A stretch of 64,000 nucleotides of DNA from Albugo candida (Eukaryota > Oomycota > Peronosporomycetes > Albuginales > Albuginaceae): contig CAJNAR010000152.1 in the NCBI GenBank assembly GCA_905220665.1, forward strand, positions 186,001-250,000. The letters are read 5' to 3'. The position numbers and the translations under genes are program-made. The notes under the pieces are model-generated. The model ran no database searches. It was not told where the DNA came from and was given only the letters and a program-made list of their open reading frames with translations. Of the stretch, positions 1 to 9,800 are shown piece by piece (the first letter of the stretch is position 1; every line of letters begins with the position of its first letter).

Positions 1-506
1 ATCAGCTCGCGATGCAAAAGACAAGAAGGACAGTACCAAGGTCCATCCGCCTTCGTTCGAAGCAGTGCTCCAAAGCATTCCTCGTGAACTCTTGTACCAC
101 ATTGATCGCGACCACACCCAATGACTTTTCCACTCGACCATAAGCCTTCACAAATATTGCAATTTTCCTTTGGTACATAATGCGGAATGAAGCACTCATC
201 CACATACTCTTTCAGCCTCTTTAGAGTCCATCCGTTCAATTTATCAAGATCTATAGAGCAGTCTAGATGGTGTGGTTGCTTCCAGGTATGTGGTAGCACG
301 GAAGAAGCCTGAGTGGGAATCGACGATATCTCACGCATTTCAAGAAGAGGTTCCTCATCGACGACAGGATTATCGTTATGAGTGATGCTATAAAGTAATA
401 AAAAAGCGCCTTTGAGGTCCGGTGGCGAAAGATTGGCAATATCGTCAGCCAATTGGCGACGTTGATCCCATGTCATATGTGCGGGAAACTCGGTCTCAAT
501 TTCCAT
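1..506 (-). CDS. NET-domain plus PHD-finger chromatin reader (partial)
   Basis: One open exon of 168 codons runs from an ATG at 506 to the window edge, so the C-terminus is missing. The N-terminal part looks like the NET (extra-terminal) domain of BET proteins: an early segment with MTWDQRRQLADDI and then DLDKLNGWTLKRLKEYV, which matches the conserved helix pair that ends this fold. It is followed by a PHD zinc finger with the ordered ligands CNIC, C..C, HEEC and WYCPSC. PHD fingers bind histone H3 tails and NET domains bind peptide partners, so a nuclear chromatin-reader role is inferred. The gene has the same orientation as the glycosyltransferase-like gene and begins about 105 bases after that gene ends. 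Whether a bromodomain follows beyond the edge cannot be seen. Confidence 0.82.
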   Translation of the reverse strand, partial: MEIETEFPAHMTWDQRRQLADDIANLSPPDLKGAFLLLYSITHNDNPVVDEEPLLEMREISSIPTQASSVLPHTWKQPHHLDCSIDLDKLNGWTLKRLKEYVDECFIPHYVPKENCNICEGLWSSGKVIGCGRDQCGTRVHEECFGALLRTKADGPWYCPSCLLHREL

Positions 507-610
507 TTCTAAATAACTTAACAGTTAGCATAGCGGTTATGTGAGAAAGAAACACGTTGTCGATGCGGCCTACGTCACGTTTGCACATGCGCAATCAATC
601 CTTAAAGCTA

Positions 611-2401
611 CTAAGCTACGTGAGCCTCGAGATCGACTGTTTGGTACAATGCAGTGGTTTCCATATGCTTATCCAAAAACAGGATCGAATGCTTCCAAAT
701 GTGTACGTCCAGTTTTGGAAAAGTAGCTGACGTATCGTCGGATCTCTGTTGCGTCCTGGTATTGAGATAAATCTGTACGGCGAGTTTGACGGTCTGATGA
801 TAGATAACAAGGCGATTTCGTCTCTTGCTAGAGTCCGCCCAGATTTTAGACGAGACGTCGGGGATAAAGAAGGTCTCTGGACGCACATTGTTCATAATTC
901 CCACCAATGTCTGCAAGATGTCTGATGCTGAAGTTTGGTAAGGGATCAAATCTATATCTTTTTCCGATGTAGTTTGCCCAAAATTTTGTCTCATGTTGTA
1001 ATATCGGATCGGATGCTTGATTTTTGGCTTCAAAGCATAGTATTCACAATTTGTGACTTCACAGAGTGCGATTGAGGCATTGATCATACCCGCTATATTT
1101 TGCTCTATAGCACCTCGAAAAACGACCGCGGTCTTTCCGGCACCACACCAAGGAACGGAACGTGTGCGGTTTTGTCTTGAGGTGCATGAGCTCACTTTTT
1201 GATGAAAATCTAGAATGTCATCCACAGTCTCCGCATATACTAAAGTTTGTATAGGCTGCTCCATCCCTGCGATCTTATTTCCCCTCCCAAGCTCGTGGTC
1301 GAAAATGTATTCACGTAAATCGAGAGCTTTGCCTTTTGTAGCTTGATGCTTCTTGCGGATATTAAGTAATTTGTACGCTGCATTGCCACCGTATGTCTCC
1401 AAATTCAGATATTTGCGCACAACGTGAGAGAGGTGCATATCCTCAGCAGTTTCCCAGCTGGGTATCCGCTCTTTGAAAAAAAACTCGAGCCATTTTTGCT
1501 CAAAGAACCACATACCACTCAAGTAATCCTGAGTGACATATTTCTTGGTCGAGTTCACATAATGTTTTGGCCAGCTCGTGTATTTTTCAAAAGTAGGTGC
1601 ACGCAAATGGCCTCGATTTCCCCAGACTCCACGTTTATGCTTCATGCATTGGATGTATGCAGCAACAGTCGTGTTATCTATCATACGATCGTCATCAACG
1701 ATCAGCACATACTTTGTCGTTGCCATATAAGCCAACAAAAATCGACCATGAAATTTGTAATTGTAATTTGAGCTTGTGAATACAATATCTTGGCTCGTAT
1801 TTGCTCGAACTTTTGCCACAACCTTTTCATAGTCCTTGTATTTTGACGAATTGAAACACATGACCCATACTTCAGGTCGTTCGACACGTTGTTGATCCAG
1901 TGCCTCTCTAAGCTGTTTCTCAAGAACGTCTTCCTTGCCCTTGAAGACGTTAAATATGATAGTAGTTGACGTCGTGTTCTCTGCGAATTCAGATGTATAA
2001 AAGCTCTTTCGCATTGGCCAGTTTTCAACTGTTGGAATATCTTTCACTTTGATATGCGTGCGTGAGTGCCTTTGATAACCATGAATTGAAGGTTGAGATT
2101 TCATTGTGAACGAAAAGATGCTTGAAAAAGATACAAAGAACACTGGACATACAATCAGACATAGGATTATATTTCTCCAGTGCCAGAGTTTGAAATGGAG
2201 GAGCCATTTCTTGTAGATGTCGAAACGTTTCATTGATTTTATTGCATGCAAAAGATGCCGAGCGCCGTTTACCAGCAAGATCGATAAATTGTACCGGTTT
2301 TCTGGCGGTACGAATTGGATGTTACCGTCGAGAAGAAAAAAGCAAGCGGTATAAGGAAAGCATGCAAATAATGATGATGCACTCTCGATAGAAGAAATCA
2401 T
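611..2401 (-). CDS. Type II membrane glycosyltransferase-like protein
   Basis: This 596-codon intronless reading frame has a hydrophobic segment near residues 78-100 (NIILCLIVCPVFFVSF) preceded by basic residues, the layout of a Golgi type II membrane enzyme. A lumenal region with GT-A character follows: a strand reading TTKYVLIVDDDRM gives the aspartate-rich nucleotide-sugar/metal motif, and ETAEDMHLSH resembles the acidic ED motif seen near the acceptor site of such enzymes. A second conserved-looking block starts at SVPWCGAGKTAVVFRG. The family is not certain; a GT2- or GT64-like enzyme is the best guess and the sugar substrate is unknown. The true start may be the methionine at residue 57 (MKRFDIYKKW), which would place the membrane anchor close to the N-terminus. 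Confidence 0.7.
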   Translation of the reverse strand: MISSIESASSLFACFPYTACFFLLDGNIQFVPPENRYNLSILLVNGARHLLHAIKSMKRFDIYKKWLLHFKLWHWRNIILCLIVCPVFFVSFSSIFSFTMKSQPSIHGYQRHSRTHIKVKDIPTVENWPMRKSFYTSEFAENTTSTTIIFNVFKGKEDVLEKQLREALDQQRVERPEVWVMCFNSSKYKDYEKVVAKVRANTSQDIVFTSSNYNYKFHGRFLLAYMATTKYVLIVDDDRMIDNTTVAAYIQCMKHKRGVWGNRGHLRAPTFEKYTSWPKHYVNSTKKYVTQDYLSGMWFFEQKWLEFFFKERIPSWETAEDMHLSHVVRKYLNLETYGGNAAYKLLNIRKKHQATKGKALDLREYIFDHELGRGNKIAGMEQPIQTLVYAETVDDILDFHQKVSSCTSRQNRTRSVPWCGAGKTAVVFRGAIEQNIAGMINASIALCEVTNCEYYALKPKIKHPIRYYNMRQNFGQTTSEKDIDLIPYQTSASDILQTLVGIMNNVRPETFFIPDVSSKIWADSSKRRNRLVIYHQTVKLAVQIYLNTRTQQRSDDTSATFPKLDVHIWKHSILFLDKHMETTALYQTVDLEAHVA

Positions 2402-2456
2402 GCAATAAAAGCGATTGCGTTAAAAATTCCGCTTCATTTACGCAATACTTTAATGT

Positions 2457-2957
2457 TTATGATCTTTGCAGTGTGAATTCTGGGAATTGCATATCTTGCT
2501 GCCAAATACCTTGAATGCTAGGACATTTCGTGATAACTGGACGTTTCATTTTAGTCATTTTACGCCCGCTTGAGTCTCTTAAGCGTTGTAGCTTTCATAC
2601 CAGAAACACAATCAGAGTTGAAATATAAAAAGGAGTAAAAGCACGAGACCTGCAGCATGATCACTTTCTGTTCCTTATTTTTGACATCGCACACTTTTTG
2701 CTGGTTTGTGACTCATTATATCGCAAGTTAGAGTTATTGTGATCAAAGTAACGAAATTATAATTTACCATAATCGCCAATTAGAACAGGATGTCGACCAG
2801 GTTTGAGCTCTGTTCGGAAAGAGACTTGAGGATTCTCTTTCACAAACTCTAGAAACTGCTTATTGCTCAGAAAGTCTCGTACGTGACGACTACTTCCGCT
2901 GTGCTGACAGTAACGGATCGTGACCTCTTTCAATTGCCAAATACCGCGAGTTGCCAT
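2457..2957 (-). CDS. MRPL43: Mitochondrial ribosomal protein L43
   Basis: Three exons can be joined: 2957-2768, 2711-2650 and 2591-2457, giving 128 residues. The product begins MATRGIWQLKEVTIRYCQHS, the hallmark of the L43 (L51/S25/CI-B8 thioredoxin-like) family, continues through GSSRHVRDFL, and ends with RDSSGRKMTKMKRPV followed by a PSIQG.W motif typical of the family's C-terminus. It is a structural protein of the large mitochondrial ribosomal subunit. The first intron (GTAAAT...ATGAG) and the second (GTCTCG...GAAAG) are about 56 and 58 nt. The second donor is unusual; an alternative donor 15 nt upstream in the exon would shorten the protein by five residues. The gene is divergent from the complex I subunit gene to its right. 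Confidence 0.88.
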
Positions 2958-3995
2958 GTTTATTGTCCAGGTTCGATTCTTAAGTGCGCAATGTTAGCGC
3001 TAGGTTCCCAAACAAATGGACAGTGCAGTCAGAACGAAGAAGCGCTCAAGTATTCGTTTAATCGTGTTTACATCGAGCCGACGTATGTACCTATAGAGCA
3101 ATGCTGAGTGCATGGTGACGTAAAGCAGCTATATAAAAAGAGTCTTTCAATATGGTTCCATTACACCACAATATATATATCGATTCTACACTCAACACTA
3201 TCCATTTCTTGTAAGAAGATGTATCAAAGTTGCAAGACTTGAAGAATTCAATAACGGATCGATGAGCTTATTTGCACGCTCTGGTGTATAATAGGAAGAC
3301 CGATCGGACGTTCCACGCGTTAGATAGTTGCCTTATAATTCGATTAGTGCAACTGACAAGACGTGATGTCGTCGTGCCAGAATGTCATCTAAAAGTAGTT
3401 TGGTACGTTGCATCGCTTCCAAACCGGCTACTTTTACCCAGTAATATTGGCTATTCCGGCCTTTTGATACAACGTTTCTTATAACGGGCTATATTGTTTG
3501 TGATCAAGTGCAATCGCATTTAAGCTATAGCGGTCTTAGCTGATTGAATTGCTTTCACAATCGCTTAACAAAGAATCTCTATTATTCCTCGCGGAACACT
3601 TATGCTCTTGATGCATCGCTCCGCTTGTAGAAAACGAGATTTATCACTTCACGTAGACTCCACTTTCTTCCGTTATCATAATACTAATACCAGTGCTAAG
3701 CTTACAAAACTTGATGTCGATCGATCGTGTACTGTATCCTTTCAAACGCGTCGCAAAACCGTTATTAGGATAGGAAATCACAGTCTTTCATAATTCAGTT
3801 CTCAAATCTCTATCAAAACTTCTCTTGAGCGATTGCAAAAGATGTAATGGTTCAAGAACGCGTTACATTTCGACTGACTCATACGCCATGACAGGTCGCT
3901 GACATCTCTAACCGATTGTCTAAAAATCAATTAAGTTCTTAAAGCTGAGGCGATTGGAATCCCATTTGCTTCATTTTCACCAATCACATAAAAGA
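2958..3995. other. Intergenic stretch, no gene recognised
   Basis: This is the roughly 1 kb gap between the divergent MRPL43 and NUXM-like genes. Open frames here (for example 3272-3484) are short, lack homology I recognise and show no intron-joined continuation. AT-rich patches such as the run near 3169-3180 are present. It presumably carries both promoters. Confidence 0.6.
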
Positions 3996-4392
3996 ATGGA
4001 TCCGGTGATCAATTCAGTGCCACGGAATCCGAATGATCCGCGTTTCCCGGTGCTTTCAGCTCAACCAAGCTCAAAAGAAGTGCGTCAGAATTTCAACTTT
4101 TCAGACATTATGCAGTGGGGAGCGTTAACAGCCATTTCTTTTCCTGTTGGATACATTTCCGGTAGAGTACTCTTCGAATCAATCGCACCAAATCTTACTA
4201 TTTTAGTTTTCTTAAGGAAACCGAGTTGACAGGTTTCTGGCGCGTCCATCCATGTGGGTTACTGGACTTTTAGGATCTCTTGGCGGCTATCTTTTAGCGT
4301 ATCAAAACTCATGTTTCCGTCTGCGAGGATTTAAAGATAATCGTGGGGACATTCGAGGATTTCAGTCGCAGAAGAAAGAGCAAGGGCGATGA
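3996..4392 (+). CDS. Complex I NUXM-type (21 kDa-like) subunit
   Basis: Two exons, 3996-4161 and 4226-4392, give 110 residues. The first carries MDPVINSVPRNPNDPRFPVL and a membrane segment (WGALTAISFPVGYISG). The second reads RPSMWVTGLLGSLGGYLLAY and then SCFRLRGFKDN. This matches the small two-helix NADH-ubiquinone oxidoreductase subunit family with a GG-LLAYQ-S-RFWG-type signature found in fungi and protists, so a role in the membrane arm of mitochondrial complex I is likely. The acceptor is the CCGAG at 4221-4225; the more obvious CAG at 4230-4232 would break the frame of the conserved second half. An upstream in-frame ATG at 3954 is ignored because the family starts near MDPV. Confidence 0.8.
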
Positions 4393-4907
4393 GTTCTATT
4401 TCTCCATGACACAACATGAAATAAAGCGTCTTATGACCTCATTGTTCGCCATTGTGTACTGTATAGCTATGTTCATGCTCTTGGTGTAGTTGAGAGCCAC
4501 TTTGGCTACTCACAAAGACCTGAAAGCTCCAAGTCATATAGAATCTGGCAATTTATTTGAGATTTCGAAGCGACTTGCTATTCCTCAGATCGTTTTTAGT
4601 GTCGTATACGAATACGGAGCATCGGTATGCTTGGTCAACGCACGTTACTACTGTCAACCGAAAAAGTAATCGACTCAAGCAATAAGCTCTTCCGTTGTTC
4701 GAGTGGTTTTTCGTGAACGCAACATCAAACTTTTGTTCCTTTTTAAAAGCCCGGGAAAAGCTTATTGTCGAGACGCGTTCATTAAACCGTCCATTTCAAA
4801 GGCCCCATGCCTTCAGTAGCTCTACACGTTGTTATTTTCATTCAACAAAGTTCAGACTTGACGATGAATTGACCAAATCCCCGTCTCTATCGCTACCAAA
4901 ATTGCAT
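4393..4907. other. Intergenic stretch between convergent genes
   Basis: This region lies between the 3' ends of the NUXM-like gene and the PUS1-like gene. The frame at 4695-4913 is antisense to the last PUS1 exon at its right end and has no recognisable product. An AATAAA at 4421-4426, shortly after the NUXM stop, could serve as a polyadenylation signal. Confidence 0.5.
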
Positions 4908-6742
4908 CTATGATTTGGTTTCCAGCTCCATTCCTTCCTTGGCGAGTTTCTCAACGCCGTACGCACTTGCATATGATAATATTTCTTGCTCAGTAGAGTG
5001 GAGTGGAAGCTTACCCTGCTTTAGATGCTACGGAAATAATGTGAGTCATGCGTTTAGGTAGTGATTCATTAAGTATCACCTCAATGATGCCATTTTGTAG
5101 ATACACCACAAAACTTCCCGGAGCTATAATGAAATGCATGCAGAGTGCGGTTGCAAATTGCTTAGGAAGCACATCTCGTCGCCGGTGTTTTTGTGTCATC
5201 CAATCCAATCGATTCTGAAGAATAAATGCCGCGTGTCTCTGTTGTAAATGTGCTTTTTGCTCTTTTCTTTCCAGCAAAATAGCGCTCAATCGCGGTTCTG
5301 ACAACAATTCGTCATTCTTGTCGAGATTGATACGTAAGTATTCACACCAGGCTTCCCATGGAGCTCCTAAACCTTCAAGATTCCTCCATGCTCGAGTAAT
5401 CTCACGGTAAATCACTTCGTGACGAAATGTTCGGGCAAGAGCTACTTCACGGTCATTGAGAAGCACTCGATGGACAGAAGGTGAATTCGTTGAAAAATCT
5501 GTGTTCCAGTCCCGCATAAGAGATACTCGATGTCGTTTTCCACCAAATGAATTGCTTCGTAATAAAAGGCCTTCAGCCGGTGCGATTGGAACTCTCACAA
5601 TCTGATCCGTATACAAAGATGCGTCAAATACCGTATTTGACATTCCGTTGGTAGCAAAACTTATCGCTCCACCGATCATACATCGTATTTGATGCAGTAG
5701 AAATGCTTGACCAGTGATGTGAATCTTAATGTACGGTTCCCCATAGAAATCCTCGATCAAACTACCTCGACATTGATATACAGCGCGACGGTGACGGGGT
5801 AACTTTGGTCGAAAGTGGAACGCGGTGTCGCCCGGAGCGGCAGGAGCCTCATCGGTGCCGATAGAAGCGGATGAAGTGTCTTCTTCTGTGGCTTCTGCAT
5901 TGCGTCTGTTGTATTTCTGCATTTTCTTTTCGTGCAATTTGTAAAAGTGCGCACGCGACCGCGTAAAGTTGTGGAAGTCGTGTATCCCTTCGTATTGCTC
6001 GAGCGCCGAAAAAAATCGCTGTACCATGATTTTCATCTGTCCTTTCATTAGTTGCTGATTCTTTGTGATACAACTCGCTGACAAAAAAGCTAATGGAAGA
6101 AAATACTCGTATTCTCGTAAAGCGCACTCCGTTCGAGCATTAAAGCTATTACACACACGAGTGACCGAGAAAACTCTTATATTTGGTGGTAAGTTTGCAT
6201 TTAGAGCCTTTGTGAGCCCGGAGACACGCCCGGTAACTGGGTCAATTACGTCTTCATCAAGCAGTAATTTTCCAGCAAACTGAAAGGAGAAGAAAATAAA
6301 TCAGCTTTTATTTTGTGTACAAGTATCGACATACCACAATCGTACTTGCGTGAACTCCTTTGTCAGTTCGGCTACTGCGCGACCAGTCAATTTTGTTCAG
6401 ATCTTGATAATTCGACTCGCGCAGAGCTCCAATCTGGAACATTGCTTTGCGTAACTCATTCTCAATGGTTGGGACATTTGGATTCAATTGAACACCGTGA
6501 TAGCCACTACCATTATATCCAGCGACAATGGCAACACGGCGCTTAACAAGTGGACTGGGTTGCGCACCCGAATTGGTGCTCATAACGCTGATCTCACTCA
6601 TTGTACATTGTTTGCGATGCTGACACGTGTGTGGGATCTTGTAGGCAATGAGTTGTATTGAGCGTACGTGTGCGTTACGACCACATTTCCACTGCAAAAC
6701 GTCAATATACGCTCTGTGAATAGGTCGAGTCATTGATGCCAT
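4908..6742 (-). CDS. PUS1: tRNA pseudouridine synthase, PUS1/TruA family
   Basis: Three exons, 6742-6335, 6279-5015 and 4965-4908, give 576 residues. The first holds the family N-terminal motif VAIVAGYNGSGYHGVQLNP and the catalytic loop SRSSRTDKGVHAS, in which the aspartate of RTDKG is the nucleophile common to TruA/PUS1 enzymes. The second contains the Arg-rich YEYFLP strand and the conserved GQAFLLHQIRCMIGG helix. The enzyme isomerises uridine to pseudouridine in tRNA (and some mRNA or snRNA) in nucleus or mitochondria. The N-terminal extension before MSEISVMSTNS is Arg-rich and could be a mitochondrial presequence, with a second start giving the nuclear form. The large second exon includes a charged insert (EATEEDTSS) not expected in bacterial TruA. 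Confidence 0.9.
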
Positions 6743-6864
6743 TGCATTATCCGTAGTTATTTACACATAAATGCTTAATCTACCAGTTATTTCGTGTAAC
6801 AGCCTTTTGGTTACTAACATTAACATTTCTAGCCAGTAGTACCGGTTTGAAGATTCAAATCGGA
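6743..6864. promoter_or_regulatory. Short bidirectional promoter region
   Basis: Only about 122 bases separate the divergent start codons of the PUS1-like gene and the kinesin gene, so both promoters must overlap here or extend into coding sequence. No specific oomycete initiator motif could be assigned by eye. Confidence 0.4.
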
Positions 6865-9800
6865 ATGGAAACCAATAATGAAAATGTCAAAGTTTTCTGC
6901 CGAATCCGTCCGCCTGTGGAACATGAAAAATGCAAATCTGGGAGCTCCTCGATATTCTCAATTTCTAGTCCATTCTCGTCTCGAAAGTGTATTTCTGTAC
7001 CGAAAACTCACGGCGCCAGTAAAACGATAAATGTTCATTTGAAATCGACTCCACAGACTCCAAAAAGCTTTACCTTTGATCGCGTTTTCGACGAAGAATC
7101 CTCACAGGACGATGTGTTCCAAATAGTGGGCGTCCCTCTCACAAGAGCGTGTTTGGCGGGATACAATGGAACGATCTTTGCGTATGGACAAACGGGTTCC
7201 GGGAAGACTTTCACAATGCAAGGACCAGAGAATTCATTATGGATGGAAAGCCACTCAGGATCGGTGGTAAAGAGCTCTTCTTTACGTGGTGTGGTGCCGC
7301 GTGTGTTTGAGTATTTGTTTGATGAGAAATCACTTTTGGATTCCACAAAATCAGAACAGCCAAATGAAACAATCGAAATGGATTCATTTACAGAGAGAAT
7401 AGAACACAAATTTACGTGTTCCTTCTTGGAAATTTATAATGAGAGAGTATTTGATCTGTTGGATCCGCGTGGAAATTCAGGAGCATCGAATGATTTTGGT
7501 GGATTACAGCTGCGGGAGAACGGTCGAAGAGGGGTTTTTGTAGAAGGATTGATAGAAAGTGTGGTTGAAAATGCCCAGCAAGCCACCGCATTGATGAAGC
7601 TGGGTGCACGAAATCGTCATGTGGGTCAGACTCTGATGAATCGAGAGAGCTCCCGCTCACACAGCGTATTTATACTCCAAATACAAACAAAACAAATCAA
7701 AAGGGATGGTATCACTCGTATGAGAACATCTCGGTTCAATTTGGTCGACTTGGCAGGCTCAGAACGACAAAGAAGCACGGAAGCGTCCGGAGATCGACTG
7801 AAAGAAGCTGGAAGTATCAATAAGTCTCTTTCAGCACTCGGAAACGTCATTATGGGTCTGGTCGATAAATCAGCTGGCAAAAATCGTCATGTTCATTACC
7901 GTGACTCGAAGTTGACATTTTTGCTGAAAGACTCGCTTGGCGGCAACTCCAAGACTTTCATGGTTGCGACTGTTTCTCCTTCTAGTGAATCTGCCCACGA
8001 GACATTATCCACACTGAAATTCGCACAACGAGCCAAGTCGATCCGAAACGAAGCCGTAATCAATGAAGCAACAACGGGGAATGTTACTGTATTACAGCAA
8101 GAAATTCAGCGGTTAAAATTGCAATTGCAGTCACATCAAGGACGTGGGAATGAGATGTGTCGCGAAGTCGAGAAATCGGAGATGCACGCTCCGTCCATGC
8201 AGTCCAGCCTGGCATTGAAAGCTCCGGATGACCACTCTGCTATCGACGCCTCATCCAACACAAGACTTTGTGAGCTGGAGTGTACCTTGGCACAGCTCAG
8301 CGATCAGTACATCGATCTTCAAAAAGCTCACGAGCGATTAAAGGAAGGGAAAGCCCGCACGGAGAACCTGATGACGAGTATGGAGCAGAAAATATCACAT
8401 CAGAGATTTCTTCTTCGACTTTTGCAACATTCAGGCAACGACAAAGAGAAATCACCACAAGGATCCAACGTTCGAGACTCTATCGACGCAGAACTGAATT
8501 ATACTCCAACAGTAGATGCAGTCCAGTGGCGCAACAAGTATGAAGAACTCGAAGAAGCGTACGTGCAATTGTTGGAGCAGAGTGACGACCAGCATATAGT
8601 GGATGGTACGCTTGGCGGATCCTACAACCATAGGGAGCTCATCGATGAATTCGAGAAACTCAGCAAGATGTATGTGTCACTTTCGTGTCAGCTATCCCGC
8701 ATCATCAGCGACAAACAAGAGCTCCAAAATGTACTGCGTGGTATGCGAAAAACGGAGGAGACGGTCGAATGCACACACGAAAGCTGTAAACAATCTCTGG
8801 AGAAGAAGCTGGCGGATCAAGCGTCAGATTTCGGGTGTCGATTGGCTCAGGCGAAAAAGTTGCAAGAAATTGTGGAACAAAAGGCAGCTGCTACTTCGAT
8901 GGACTTGCTACAGAGCAAGCAAAAGGAGATGGCGCTCACAGCGCAGCTTTTCGAGGTGCAAAGAGTCTGTCAAGAAGCACAATTCTGTCTCAATGAAGAA
9001 ACGCGCTCACGTGAAACTTTGACTCATTTGCTGCTCACAGAGAAAATGGAGAAGAATGTGTTGGAAGGAAAAATACAACGACTATGCGGTCTGGAATTGG
9101 AATGGGAGATTCGGTTCGCAAAGCAAAGAGTGCTGAATCAGTTGATGGATAAAGCCAATGAGCGTCGATCTAACGAAATGGCAGTGAGAGAACAAGTTGC
9201 TCAACAAGAGGTGCAGCATTTGCAGAATACTCTTCATTCAATGAGTATGGAACTACAGTTAAGCGCGACGTCGTTGGAGTCTCTCACAGAGTCAAATTGT
9301 CAAATTTTGTCCGATTTCGAGATCTCACAGGAGAGAAATACTGCCTTAATGGAGGAGAACGCGAAGCTGACGCAACATATTGACCAGAACAAATCGCTAA
9401 TGAGTCAAATGGATTCTGAGCATGAACTGATAACAGCTCATCAAAGGAAGAGAATCAAGCATTTTGAAGGATTGATAGAGAGGAAGAACAAGCATATCTC
9501 AGCTGTCAACAAGCAGCTTGATAGAGCATTCGGCGTTCGATCTAGCCTTCGAGCCCGTCTCCATGAAGTGGAGCTCATGTCGAAGGAAGAGAATACTGCA
9601 TTACATATCAAGCACCGCATTCTGATTAAGCAACTTCTCTTCGCGGAAGATCTCTTACAGTCAAAGGATAGGGACCTTTTGGACGCCAGGAACGAAAGCG
9701 ACGCGAGATTAAGGGAAAGTGAAGCTCTCAAATATGAGATAGAAGACGCGAGAAGCAGAATGGCGTCGGTTCTACTGACGCGAGAAGAAGAACTCGCTCG

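Noticed and set aside
541..726. 61-codon plus-strand frame near the left edge
   Set aside because: It starts at GTG, overlaps the glycosyltransferase-like gene in antisense and has no recognised content.
4226..4232. CAG acceptor at 4230-4232 for the NUXM-like intron
   Set aside because: Joining there puts the conserved second exon in the wrong frame; the CCGAG at 4221-4225 keeps it.
6847..6864. Six extra residues at the kinesin N-terminus
   Set aside because: The frame there begins with TTG; nuclear genes need ATG and the first ATG is at 6865.
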